Assembly (NCBI RefSeq): GCF_014207535.1
Contig: NZ_JACHGK010000018.1
Coordinates: 1-62,788, forward strand
Reading direction: 5' to 3'
Origin: Bacillus benzoevorans
GTDB taxonomy: Bacteria; Bacillota; Bacilli; Bacillales; Cytobacillaceae
Length of the DNA stretch: 62,788 nt
Both the position numbers and the translations under genes were made by a program. The notes beneath the pieces are model-generated. The model saw nothing but the letters and a program-made list of their open reading frames with translations. It did not search any database and had not been told where the DNA came from. Of this stretch, positions 45,561 to 53,256 are shown piece by piece (within the stretch, counting starts at the first letter, position 1; every line of letters starts with the position of its first letter).

Positions 45561-45993
45561 AGTTTAGTGTTGATGAATCAGCAACAAGATTTAACAAAGC
45601 CAAATAAAAAAGTAATGCGTGGAAATGAAAACGTTCTCGGATAAAAGCGAGGTATTTTGCGATTTCGCTTTAAGGATATTTTCCTGGCGAAGGACAAAAA
45701 TATACAATGAATATCCATATCTTTAATGGTCAACTTCTCCGAAAAAAATCCCTCCTTAAAAAGAATCAATGACCTCCTCTAGACCATCCCCATTTTGAAA
45801 CTGGCGGCCTCCTACCGCCGGTTTTTTTGCTGTCTGCGGAATTTTGATACGCCGATGTCTTGATTGCGTCACCTGCTCTCCTTCACCAAGTTCGGAGCGT
45901 CAAAGTGACGATCGGAATTTGTCAAATGGTATGAGCGAAGAATAATTCCGCCCGCTTTTGCAGAGCTTAATGAAAAAAGAGGTTTGAAACAAG
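45561..45993 (+). other. Interval with terminator
   Basis: No credible gene. AACTGGCGG/CCGCCGGTT with seven T at 45799-45828 is a good terminator, and CGTCA-AAG-TGACG at about 45898-45910 a small hairpin. The minus-strand frame here lacks an RBS and similarity to anything I know. Confidence 0.5.
45799..45828 (+). terminator. Rho-independent terminator
   Basis: ACTGGCGG pairs with CCGCCGGT across a 7-nt loop, followed by TTTTTTT. Likely ends the ssbB transcript. Confidence 0.85.
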
Positions 45994-46335
45994 ATGAGAT
46001 TATTTCTAGCGCTTCCGATCGTTTTCGCTTTATTGTTCATTGGCAGTCCCGTATCTCCCAGTTTGGCGGGTGAAGTTGTCCAAACAGAGCGGCCGATACC
46101 GCCGTATGCAAAATGGGGACAGATTGCGATGTCACGTGTGCAGGAAAAGTATCCGCAGGCCCAAATCGTGGATTATCTCCATATTGGCAGGGAAAAAGGA
46201 GCAGCCACTTCCACGGAAAAGTTCAAGCTTTGGCTAAAACAAAACAACAAAGAATTCGGTGTTTTTGTAGACATTACCTTTGATAATGGCACAGAAAAAA
46301 TTATCAATATCAGATACAGGGAAACAACACGGTGA
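45994..46335 (+). CDS. DUF3889 family exported protein
   Basis: 113 residues. Signal peptide about 1-26 (ALLFIGSPVSPSLAG). The mature part PPYAKWGQIAM, YPQAQIVDYLHIGR and FKLWLKQNNKEFGVFVDITF matches the YqzG/YhdC DUF3889 family, small secreted proteins of unknown function in Bacillus. A repeat element (E2) starts 2 nt after the stop. Confidence 0.83.
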   Translation: MRLFLALPIVFALLFIGSPVSPSLAGEVVQTERPIPPYAKWGQIAMSRVQEKYPQAQIVDYLHIGREKGAATSTEKFKLWLKQNNKEFGVFVDITFDNGTEKIINIRYRETTR

Positions 46336-46336
46336 A

Positions 46337-46440
46337 GAAACGCAGGATTCCCGCGTTTCCCTAGTTTATTAAAATAATGGTAGATCCACACCAATTATGG
46401 GGGATATGATGGAAACGGCAGAACCATCTCCCTGTTTTTT
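46337..46440 (+). repeat. Dispersed palindromic repeat, composite copy E2
   Basis: Left half GAAACGCAGGATTCCCGCG then TTTCCCTAG; right half GATGGAAACGGCAGAACC then ATCTCCCTGTTTTTT. The halves are inverted relative to each other. It occupies the convergent gap between DUF3889 and the next minus-strand gene. Confidence 0.75.
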
Positions 46441-46444
46441 CCTG

Positions 46445-46927
46445 CTATAAAAAGATATGCAAAATCACAAATCCGAAAAAGATAAAGGCCATTGTGTAAT
46501 GAAATTTTCTCCGCTTTCCCGTTGCTTTTCGATGCCGCAGCAGACCGCTGTATAAGAGAACAGCGAGGAGGCTGAGTGACAGGGCACCAGCGAGGATCTT
46601 CACATTCCCCAGCTCGCTGCTATGCGCATTCACCATCATCGCTCCGTGAATCACAATGAGCAGGGAAGCCGTAATCGCAAGCGGAATATGATATTTCATC
46701 ATCGTTTTTGAAATCTTAGCCAGGCGCACCTTTACATTACGCACTTTGCTTTTCCGAATAAGGAGAAACACGAAATACATGTTGACGTTGATTAAAAATA
46801 AAACGAAGGCCGTCTGCGCAGCCATTTTTCCAAGCAGTATATAAAGTGAATCATAGCCGCGATACAAGCTCCATAGAACGATTGCAATCACAGTTAAAAT
46901 ATTGACCAACAGCCATCTGGCAATCAT
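46445..46927 (-). CDS. Hypothetical membrane protein with paired histidines
   Basis: 160 residues, about five transmembrane helices. Histidines lie within helices at KYHIPLAITASLLIVIHGAMM and KFHYTMAFIFFGFVILHIF, a spacing reminiscent of haem-b-binding ferric reductase-like or DUF4405-type membrane proteins; haem binding is a guess. The start at 46927 follows GAGGAGTGG. No close family recognised. Confidence 0.65.
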   Translation of the reverse strand: MIARWLLVNILTVIAIVLWSLYRGYDSLYILLGKMAAQTAFVLFLINVNMYFVFLLIRKSKVRNVKVRLAKISKTMMKYHIPLAITASLLIVIHGAMMVNAHSSELGNVKILAGALSLSLLAVLLYSGLLRHRKATGKRRKFHYTMAFIFFGFVILHIFL

Positions 46928-47031
46928 TTCACCACTCCTCAATTTCCTTGGAATAAACCTGGATCCCCTAGTTCCAATGATAGACGGCAAACCCAATATC
47001 CTCCATACTATACCAAAAACCAGAGCTAAAA

Positions 47032-47137
47032 GAAACGCGGGGATGGTTTTTGTGTTTCCCTGTTTTATTGAAGGGGCGGATTACGACGGTAATAATGGAA
47101 AATATTATGAAAACGGGAGAATCGTCCCCCTGTTTTT
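47032..47137 (+). repeat. Dispersed palindromic repeat, composite copy E3
   Basis: Left half GAAACGCGGGGATGGTTTTT then GTGTTTCCCTG; right half GAAAACGGGAGAATCGTCCC then CCTGTTTTT. It ends one base before the first BirA box. Confidence 0.78.
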
Positions 47138-47138
47138 A

Positions 47139-47167
47139 TGTTAACTGAAGGTAAAATTGAGTTGACA
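47139..47167 (+). promoter_or_regulatory. BirA box 1 upstream of bioY
   Basis: TGTTAAC - 15 nt - GTTGACA, the biotin repressor operator architecture (TGTWAAC-N15-GTTWACA with one change). The right half supplies a TTGACA -35-like hexamer, so BirA would occlude polymerase. Confidence 0.85.
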
Positions 47168-47193
47168 TATTAGGGGTAGTCACGGTAAATTTA

Positions 47194-47222
47194 TGTCAAC
47201 GTACTTTATATTTTAGTTAACT
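47194..47222 (+). promoter_or_regulatory. BirA box 2 upstream of bioY
   Basis: TGTCAAC - 15 nt - GTTAACT, centred 55 nt after box 1 and ending immediately before the bioY RBS (GGGGAGAG). Two tandem boxes suggest tight, possibly cooperative control by biotin. Confidence 0.8.
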
Positions 47223-47236
47223 AGGGGAGAGTTATT

Positions 47237-47812
47237 ATGAAGATTAAAGAAATGACCTATGTGGCTTTGTTTGCTGCGATTATGGGGGTTTTGGGACTGC
47301 TGCCTCCGATTACACTTTCGTTTACTCCCGTGCCGATTACGCTGCAAACACTTGGAGTGGTCTTAGCCGGGGGAGTTCTTGGAGCACGGCTGGGTTCCTT
47401 AAGTATGATTGTCTTTTTACTATTGGTAGCCGCTGGCATGCCGCTTTTATCCGGCGGGCGCGGAGGGATCGGGGTATTTTTCGGTCCGAGTGCCGGTTAC
47501 TTGATCGGGTATCCGCTTGCTGCTTTCTGTATCGGCTTTATTTTTTCGAAAATTCGCACACTTAAGTTTAGACATATTATAGGCACGAATCTGACGGTTG
47601 GGATTTTCACTGTTTATTTAACAGGAATTCCAGTGCAGGCATTGATGATGAATCTGCCGCTATTGGAAACAATCAAACTGAGTCTTGTCTATCTGCCTGG
47701 AGATATTATTAAGGCCGCGATTGCCTCCGTTCTCGTTTATCGATTACAAAAGTATCCGATCATTTACCGCAATTTTGCGAAAGCCGTTCCGCCGCAAGTG
47801 AAGGAGGGATAA
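47237..47812 (+). CDS. bioY: Biotin transporter BioY (ECF S component)
   Basis: 191 residues, six transmembrane helices; LPPITLSFTPVPITLQTLGVVLAGGVLGARLG and GGRGGIGVFFGPSAGYLIGYPLAA are BioY signatures. Binds biotin and works with the ECF energising module, not present here. Two BirA boxes upstream show biotin repression. Gene order matches the B. subtilis yhfU(bioY)-yhfT-yhfS locus. Confidence 0.96.
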   Translation: MKIKEMTYVALFAAIMGVLGLLPPITLSFTPVPITLQTLGVVLAGGVLGARLGSLSMIVFLLLVAAGMPLLSGGRGGIGVFFGPSAGYLIGYPLAAFCIGFIFSKIRTLKFRHIIGTNLTVGIFTVYLTGIPVQALMMNLPLLETIKLSLVYLPGDIIKAAIASVLVYRLQKYPIIYRNFAKAVPPQVKEG

Positions 47813-47816
47813 GGCC

Positions 47817-49289
47817 GTGATTACTTCGCCGTATTCACGCCATGCCCTCACTTTTCCGGAAAAAACAGCCATTCGAACGAAAGAGGATGCGCTTAGCTAT
47901 CGTGAATGGGATGAGGCCGTAAGGAGAACCGCGGCCTGGTTTCAATCACTTGGGTATGAAAATAAATGCGTCTGTCTCTATTTGCCAAATGGAATTCCGT
48001 TTCTGCAAGTCTTTGCCGGAGCAGCGGCAGCCGGCTGGACAGCGGTTCCGCTTGATTTGAAGTGGAAGGCGGAGGAGCTGTCTAAGCGCCTCGAGCTTTC
48101 TGATCCTGCTGTTTTGATTACAACGGAAAGTCTTTTGCCAAAAGTAAACGTGCCGCAGGCAAATATTCGAATCTGGGAGGAGTGCGCTGGGGAAATCGCC
48201 GGAACTGCACCAATGGCGGACGCCGGCAGCGAAGACTTGCCGTTTTACCTGGGCTTCACTTCAGGTTCAACCGGATCCCCGAAGGCCTTTATCCGCTCGC
48301 ATCTCTCTTGGATCGAGAGCTTTGCCTGCACCCGCCGCGAATTTCAAATTCATGAAAACGACCATGTACTGATTCCGGGGCCGCTGATCCATTCCCATTT
48401 TTTATATGGAGCCATCAGCACCTTATTCATTGGCGGCACATTGTACTTGTTAGAGAAATTTTCCCCTGAAAAAACCCTTTCCGTCCTGAAGGAACAAGCC
48501 GTTTCCGTGCTTTATTTAGTGCCGACGATGGCAGAGGCCTTGCTTGGAAAAAACACAGTAGTGGAGCAGGATCTGAAAATGATCTCTTCGGGCGCCAAGT
48601 TCGAAGCGCACACAAGAAAAAGAATTCGGGGGATGTTCCCGAACTTGACCTTGAATGAGTTTTATGGTGCCGGCGAGCTGAGCTTTGTTTCTTTTTCGAA
48701 TGATGAAAAAAAGCCGAATTCGGTTGGCCGGCCGTTTCATAATGTCAGCGTGCAAATTCGGCGCGAAAACGGGGAAGCCGCAGCTGTGGATGAAATCGGC
48801 AAAGTTTATGTGCGCAGTCCGATGACGATTATCGGCTATATGGAAAAACCAGGAGAGAAGCCCCAGCCGATTGCCGATGAAGAGGGCTGGGTAACGGTGC
48901 ATGACATGGACCGGCTTGATGAAGAGGGCTGTCTCTATGTGGCCGGCCGGGAAAATAATATGATCCTGTATGGCGCGCTGAATATTTTCCCGGAGGAAAT
49001 AGAGGCCGTTTTGACAATGCATCCTGCGGTCGAAAAGGCGGCGGTGGTTGGCTTGAGCGATCCTTACTGGGGGCAGATTACAGCAGCGGCTGTGCAGGGA
49101 GATGCCGCCGTGCTTGAGTTGAAGCGCTTGTGCAAAGCCCATTTGGCGTCGTATAAGGTGCCGCGAAAATGGTTCTTTATCGAGGAAATGCCGTTGACAA
49201 CGAGCGGGAAAATCGCCCGCGGGGAACTGCGGATGATGTTGGAAGAGAAGCAGAGGGCAGATTTGACAGCAGCGAGAGGGCAGAATTAA
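47817..49289 (+). CDS. yhfT: Acyl-CoA synthetase-like adenylate-forming enzyme (YhfT)
   Basis: 490 residues. ANL superfamily: phosphate-binding FTSGSTGSPKAF (about 143-154), A5 motif altered to FYGAGELSF, hinge YVAGRENNMILYGALNIFPEEIE, catalytic lysine in LTTSGKIARGEL. Activates a carboxylic acid to acyl-AMP/CoA; the substrate is unknown. GTG start after GGAGGG, 4 nt after bioY. Biotin control and B. subtilis synteny suggest a pimelate or related acyl substrate (inference). Confidence 0.9.
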   Translation: MITSPYSRHALTFPEKTAIRTKEDALSYREWDEAVRRTAAWFQSLGYENKCVCLYLPNGIPFLQVFAGAAAAGWTAVPLDLKWKAEELSKRLELSDPAVLITTESLLPKVNVPQANIRIWEECAGEIAGTAPMADAGSEDLPFYLGFTSGSTGSPKAFIRSHLSWIESFACTRREFQIHENDHVLIPGPLIHSHFLYGAISTLFIGGTLYLLEKFSPEKTLSVLKEQAVSVLYLVPTMAEALLGKNTVVEQDLKMISSGAKFEAHTRKRIRGMFPNLTLNEFYGAGELSFVSFSNDEKKPNSVGRPFHNVSVQIRRENGEAAAVDEIGKVYVRSPMTIIGYMEKPGEKPQPIADEEGWVTVHDMDRLDEEGCLYVAGRENNMILYGALNIFPEEIEAVLTMHPAVEKAAVVGLSDPYWGQITAAAVQGDAAVLELKRLCKAHLASYKVPRKWFFIEEMPLTTSGKIARGELRMMLEEKQRADLTAARGQN

Positions 49290-49349
49290 AGGCATTTTAA
49301 CGGAAAGCATGTCCGCTCTCCGTTCCATATAGGAAGCTAAAGGCGTAAA

Positions 49350-49414
49350 TCGTCGACTTCTAGAGATTTATCGTCAACTTTTACAATATATCATCGACTT
49401 TTATTCATATATCG
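49350..49414 (+). repeat. 21-nt tandem repeat, three units
   Basis: Units begin TCGTCGACTT (49350), TCGTCAACTT (49371) and TCATCGACTT (49391), each 20-21 nt with an AT-rich tail, ending in a partial TCG. It lies in the 200-nt gap between the ligase and thiolase genes. Confidence 0.75.
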
Positions 49415-49489
49415 TTTTTTAGAAAAAACAGACCAGTTCCCCCGATTGCGGGCTGTGCCAAGGAAAATAGAAAGGAGACATGCCATAAA

Positions 49490-50593
49490 ATGAAGCAGGC
49501 AGTCATTGTTGCGGCAAAAAGAACGCCGGTTGCGCGGCAGAATGGAGCGCTCCGCCACTTGCCGGCGGAGAAGTTGGCAGCGCCGATTCTCACGGCTCTC
49601 AGCTCAGGCGTAGAGGAGCGGGTGGATGACGTGATTCTCGGCAATGTCGTTGGACCCGGCGGCAATATCGCACGCTTATCAGTTTTGGAAGCAGGTCTTC
49701 CATTTTCCGTACCGGGAGTGACGCTTGACCGGCAGTGCAGTGCCGGTCTCGAGGCCATCCGCATGGCGTGTCTTTTTATTCGTGCCGGCGCTGGCTCCTG
49801 CTATGCGGCGGGCGGCGTTGAGAGTGTCAGCACTTCGCCGTTTCCAGAGCGGGCGCGCTTTTCTCCTGACAGCATTGGCGATCCCGATATGGGTGTTGCT
49901 GCCGAATATGTGGCAGAGAAATTTGCCATCACGAGGAACATGCAGGATGAATATGCCTTGTTAAGCTGGCAGCGGGGCCGTGATGCCTTTTTGACCGGGC
50001 TTTATGAGGATGAGATTCTTCCGCTTGCCGGACTGAGCCAGGATGAGGTATGGCAGCGCGAGCGGAATATGGAGAAATTGGTGCAGCGGGCGGGTTCAGC
50101 TTTTGTGAAAAATGGCACAGTGACGGCGGCTAATAGCTGCGGGATCCATGATGGGGCGAGTGCTGTCCTGGTGATGGAAGAAGGTCTGGCTCAGGAATTA
50201 GGCTACAAGCCAGTGCTGCGCTTCGTTGACAGCCAAGTATCTGGTGTGCATTCGTATTATCCGGCTTACGCTCCGGTCCCGGCGATTGGGGAATTGCTGC
50301 AAAGAAATGGGCTTACGATCGAGGATGTAGACTTGTTTGAAATTAACGAAGCCTTTGCTGCAAAAATTGCTGTCTGTGCTCAGGAGCTGTCCATTCCGTA
50401 TGAAAAAATAAACGTCCGCGGCGGGGCGCTGACCATTGGTCATCCATATGGCGCATCGGGTGCTGTTTTAGTGACAAGACTATTCTATGAAGTTCAGAGG
50501 CGCCCGCAGGCAAGATATGTGGTGGCAGCCATCGGCAGCGGCGGAGGCGTAGGAGTTGCGGTATTGTTTGAAGCCGTTTCTGAGCGGGGGTGA
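49490..50593 (+). CDS. yhfS: Thiolase family protein (YhfS)
   Basis: 367 residues. Nucleophile C83 in DRQCSAGLEAI, NEAFAAK, and histidine in TIGHPYGASGAV are present. The second catalytic cysteine, normally CxGGG near the C-terminus, is replaced: the segment reads AAIGSGGGVGVAV. Condensation or thiolysis may therefore be altered. RBS AAAGGAGA. B. subtilis yhfS is the same gene downstream of yhfT. It may extend or shorten the ligase product. Confidence 0.9.
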   Translation: MKQAVIVAAKRTPVARQNGALRHLPAEKLAAPILTALSSGVEERVDDVILGNVVGPGGNIARLSVLEAGLPFSVPGVTLDRQCSAGLEAIRMACLFIRAGAGSCYAAGGVESVSTSPFPERARFSPDSIGDPDMGVAAEYVAEKFAITRNMQDEYALLSWQRGRDAFLTGLYEDEILPLAGLSQDEVWQRERNMEKLVQRAGSAFVKNGTVTAANSCGIHDGASAVLVMEEGLAQELGYKPVLRFVDSQVSGVHSYYPAYAPVPAIGELLQRNGLTIEDVDLFEINEAFAAKIAVCAQELSIPYEKINVRGGALTIGHPYGASGAVLVTRLFYEVQRRPQARYVVAAIGSGGGVGVAVLFEAVSERG

Positions 50594-50815
50594 GTCCTTC
50601 ATCGGTGGTATGAAGGACAAAAATGAATGAGCGTGCTGGAAAAAGGTCTTCATCAGCTATCCTCCCTTGAAAACCAGAGTGATGCCCCGAACAATTGCTG
50701 GCGCGGAAAAAAGAACCCCCCACTGGTTCTAACGAAATTCGGGGTATCACTGTGTTTTTTAGAGGAGCGGGATATGCCGCTGCAGCCTATTGTGACTATA
50801 ACCTGAGGTGATGAA
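50594..50815 (+). other. Gap with long-range inverted repeats
   Basis: TCCTTCAT/ATGAAGGA (about 50597-50619) and AGTGATGCCCCGAA (50679-50692) pairing with TTCGGGGTATCACT (50740-50753). The second encloses about 48 nt and ends in a T-rich run, so it may attenuate transcription into the MaoC genes. No gene. Confidence 0.5.
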
Positions 50816-51226
50816 ATGAAGACAGAGCGTTATGCCTTTATTTTTACAAAAGAAGAAGTGCGTCAATATAGCGAATTATCATGTGAGCAAAATCCAATTT
50901 ATCATAGTCCGCAAGCCGCCCAAGAGCTGGGGTACGAGGGAATTCCTCTCCCGCCTGCGATGCCTTTTGCTGCCTATCGCCATATTGAAATACCGTGGAC
51001 ACTGAAGGGGCCGGTGATTCACCGGAAGCAGGAGTGCAGGCTGCATCAGGTGATGTACACGGACCAAATTTATACCGGCAGCGTCACGCTGACGAATCAT
51101 TCTTCGCGTCATAACCGGACGTTTATCCAGCAGGATTTGGAAATCTATGATGAGCAGGAAAACCTTTGCTTTACTGGAATCTCTCATTTGATTGCAGGTG
51201 GTTTGAATGAAAACCATTCACTTTAA
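50816..51226 (+). CDS. MaoC-like hot-dog protein, degenerate (HadA-like partner)
   Basis: 136 residues with the FAS1-like/MaoC N-terminal hot-dog pattern. At the catalytic site CEQNPIYH replaces the active D-x-N-P-I-H, so the Asp and His are lost. It overlaps the next, catalytically complete MaoC gene by 20 nt, as in HadAB-type heterodimers where one subunit binds substrate and the other carries the dyad. Function inferred. Confidence 0.75.
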   Translation: MKTERYAFIFTKEEVRQYSELSCEQNPIYHSPQAAQELGYEGIPLPPAMPFAAYRHIEIPWTLKGPVIHRKQECRLHQVMYTDQIYTGSVTLTNHSSRHNRTFIQQDLEIYDEQENLCFTGISHLIAGGLNENHSL

Positions 51227-51548
51227 AGTGTCAGAAAAGGACATCGAAGGCTACGCCGCGCTGTCCGGCGATTTCAATCCGATTCATTTCGACCAAGAAT
51301 ATGCGGCAGCACATGGCTTTGCGCACACAATCGCTCACGGCATGCTGACGATGGCAAAGGTATGGAGCGTCGTTGCAAACGAATTAGGGCTGGGGCCGCG
51401 GCACATCCAATACAGCCTGTCCTTCCAAGCCCCGGTCTACGCCGGCGCGCAAGTAGAACTGACGATCATTGAAAAAGAACAGACAATCTTTATAACCGGT
51501 AAAAGCAAGGGGACAACAGTCGTCAAAGGACATATTAAAATTGAATAA
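51207..51548 (+). CDS. MaoC-like (R)-specific enoyl-CoA/ACP hydratase
   Basis: 113 residues. Hydratase-2 motif GDFNPIHFDQEYAAAHGFA with intact Asp and His, then HGMLTMAKVWSV. Catalyses reversible hydration of 2-enoyl thioesters to (R)-3-hydroxyacyl thioesters. Start after CAGGTGG inside the previous gene, so the two are coupled. With ligase and thiolase upstream, it suggests a biotin-linked acyl chain module. Confidence 0.88.
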   Translation: MKTIHFKVSEKDIEGYAALSGDFNPIHFDQEYAAAHGFAHTIAHGMLTMAKVWSVVANELGLGPRHIQYSLSFQAPVYAGAQVELTIIEKEQTIFITGKSKGTTVVKGHIKIE

Positions 51549-51610
51549 GGCACGAAAAATCAGGGCGCCACAGTGACGTCCTGATTTTGCTCTCTAATAA
51601 GTAACACAAA

Positions 51611-51673
51611 AACCATCTCTGTGTTCCATTTGGAAAATATTGGGGAAATGGGAGAGCCGTCCCCCTGTCTTTA
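51611..51673 (+). repeat. Dispersed palindromic repeat, copy E5
   Basis: Short left half AACCATCTCTGTGTTCCATT, then GGAAAATATTGGGGAAATGG and GAGAGCCGTCCCCCTGTCTT. It lies between the convergent MaoC and YiiX-like genes. Confidence 0.7.
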
Positions 51674-52258
51674 AATAATTTCAAACAATGGCTTAACATT
51701 CGCATCATCCGCGATATGCTCCGGGTAGATAAAACCTTTTGCATCGCGCTGGAATTTAACATCGAGCTGCTTAAAGCATTCGTCGACGAATTCTGAACAA
51801 ATATATTGTTCATCATCTTTGTGCCGGCCTATACCTAAGCTAATCCGTGCGACAATTTCGGCTATGCCGCTTTTATCATACTGGCAATTAAGCAGATCAA
51901 TAGCTTTGCCCACCATCCTGGACAGCTTTACTTTTTCAAAAAGAGGATCATTCAAAGCCTCGTGCCGCGCAACAAATAATTTACCGTTGTACTTTTGCTT
52001 GGAGTTTTCATAATTGAAAAGGTAATGAGACAGCGGCACGGCCCTGACACCATCATCTTCAACACTTTCAAAAGCCACTACCCGATCATTCCAGTGACAG
52101 AGCACACCGACATGGCTAAACATGGAGTTCGAGGCTTTTCTAATCAGCTGGCTGACAAGATAATCACCGCTGCTAAAAAAAATATCTCCCGTCTGTATTT
52201 CCTTCCGTGCCCGATCATAGGTAAGTTGATGAATCCCGATAAATTTCGTCGTTCCCAC
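51671..52258 (-). CDS. YiiX/YebB-like NlpC/P60 permuted papain-fold protein
   Basis: 195 residues from a GTG start at 52258 (GGGGG upstream); the frame is open to 52321 without an RBS. Motifs: GDIFFSSGDYLVSQLIRK, histidine in MFSHVGVL, and cysteine in YICSEFVDECF, the permuted catalytic arrangement of this amidase/peptidase family. No signal peptide. Substrate unknown. Confidence 0.82.
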   Translation of the reverse strand: MGTTKFIGIHQLTYDRARKEIQTGDIFFSSGDYLVSQLIRKASNSMFSHVGVLCHWNDRVVAFESVEDDGVRAVPLSHYLFNYENSKQKYNGKLFVARHEALNDPLFEKVKLSRMVGKAIDLLNCQYDKSGIAEIVARISLGIGRHKDDEQYICSEFVDECFKQLDVKFQRDAKGFIYPEHIADDANVKPLFEII

Positions 52259-52379
52259 TCGTAAGATACCCCCATAAATAAAATGTGCATCAAATAAGCC
52301 AGCCAGAAAGAAGCTGAGCAAAGGTGATAATCGTTAACCATTCTGACTGTGAGAGTATATTCATTTTGATCTAAAAAAA

Positions 52380-52450
52380 GAAACGAGAGAATCGTTTTTT
52401 TTTTGTAAATGGAAAATATTAGGGAAACGGGAGAGCCGTCCCCTTGTTTA
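52380..52450 (+). repeat. Dispersed palindromic repeat, copy E6
   Basis: Left half GAAACGAGAGAATCG then T-run; right half GGAAAATATTAGGGAAACGG then GAGAGCCGTCCCCTTGTTTA. It ends 3 nt before the TetR operator pair. Confidence 0.78.
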
Positions 52451-52452
52451 TC

Positions 52453-52502
52453 TTGACCGATTTGGTCAACGGGATTACAATTGAGTTGACTGATATGGTC
52501 AA
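52453..52502 (+). promoter_or_regulatory. Two 17-bp TetR-type operators
   Basis: TTGACCGATTTGGTCAA (52453-52469) and TTGACTGATATGGTCAA (52486-52502): imperfect palindromes repeated at 33 nt, about three helical turns. A TATACT -10-like hexamer is at 52512-52517. Placement before the TetR start suggests autoregulation and control of the ABC genes. Confidence 0.75.
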
Positions 52503-52539
52503 TGGCTTGGGTATACTAAGGGCAAAGGGGGCGTTTAGG

Positions 52540-53163
52540 ATGTTTGCCAAGTTTTTGCGGCTGGATTCAGAGAAACAGGACCGTATCGTCAATGCTGTGA
52601 TGAAGGAATTTGCTCAGAAAGGATATGAGCGCGCATCGACTAATGAAATGGTGAAAGAGGCGGGGATTTCGAAGGGGCTCTTGTTCCATTACTTTCAGAA
52701 CAAAAAGCAGCTCTACTTGTTTCTCGTTGATTATTGCTATGACATGGTTGTGGCTGAATTTTATAAAAAGATAGACTTGACTGAGCCTGATTTTTTCAAA
52801 AGAATTCGCGAGGCGGTTCACATCAAAATGGAAATGCTGACCCAATATCCGGACATTTTTAAGTTTATGGAAGAGGCGTTTTTGGAGGATGCCGCGGAGA
52901 TCAAGCCTGAGCTGGAGAAAAAGAAACGGGAAATGACCGACATCAACATGGGGAAATTTTTCGAAGGAATCGATTACTCCAAGTTCCGCGCTGATGTGGA
53001 TCTCAAAATCGTCTTAAAAATTATTACCTTTACCTTTGAAAAAATGAGTGAAGAGGTGCTTTATAAAGCAAAGTTCGCGCCGGGGCACGAAATCAATTAT
53101 GCAGAAATCAGGCAAGAGGCCGAGCAGTATTTTGACGTTTTAATTAAATGTTTTTATCACTGA
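52540..53163 (+). CDS. TetR/AcrR family regulator
   Basis: 207 residues from ATG 52540 (AAAGGGGGCG upstream); the frame is open from 52444 but that part covers the operators. N-terminal helix-turn-helix ASTNEMVKEAGISKGLLFHYF (residues about 30-50), then a helical ligand domain. First gene of a unit with an ABC transporter, which it probably represses. Confidence 0.9.
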   Translation: MFAKFLRLDSEKQDRIVNAVMKEFAQKGYERASTNEMVKEAGISKGLLFHYFQNKKQLYLFLVDYCYDMVVAEFYKKIDLTEPDFFKRIREAVHIKMEMLTQYPDIFKFMEEAFLEDAAEIKPELEKKKREMTDINMGKFFEGIDYSKFRADVDLKIVLKIITFTFEKMSEEVLYKAKFAPGHEINYAEIRQEAEQYFDVLIKCFYH

Positions 53164-53256
53164 TGAGGTTTTAACGGCGGACGGGTTTTACATCCAAAGG
53201 AAGCCGGACCGCCGGCCAAAGCCTCACCACCATCCATTTAAAAGGGGGCCATGACA

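Noticed and set aside
45578..45769. Minus-strand 63-codon frame between ssbB and DUF3889
   Set aside because: No RBS, atypical composition, AT-rich intergenic DNA.
48516..49328. 270-codon minus-strand frame opposite yhfT
   Set aside because: Shadow of the coding strand; yhfT has all catalytic motifs.
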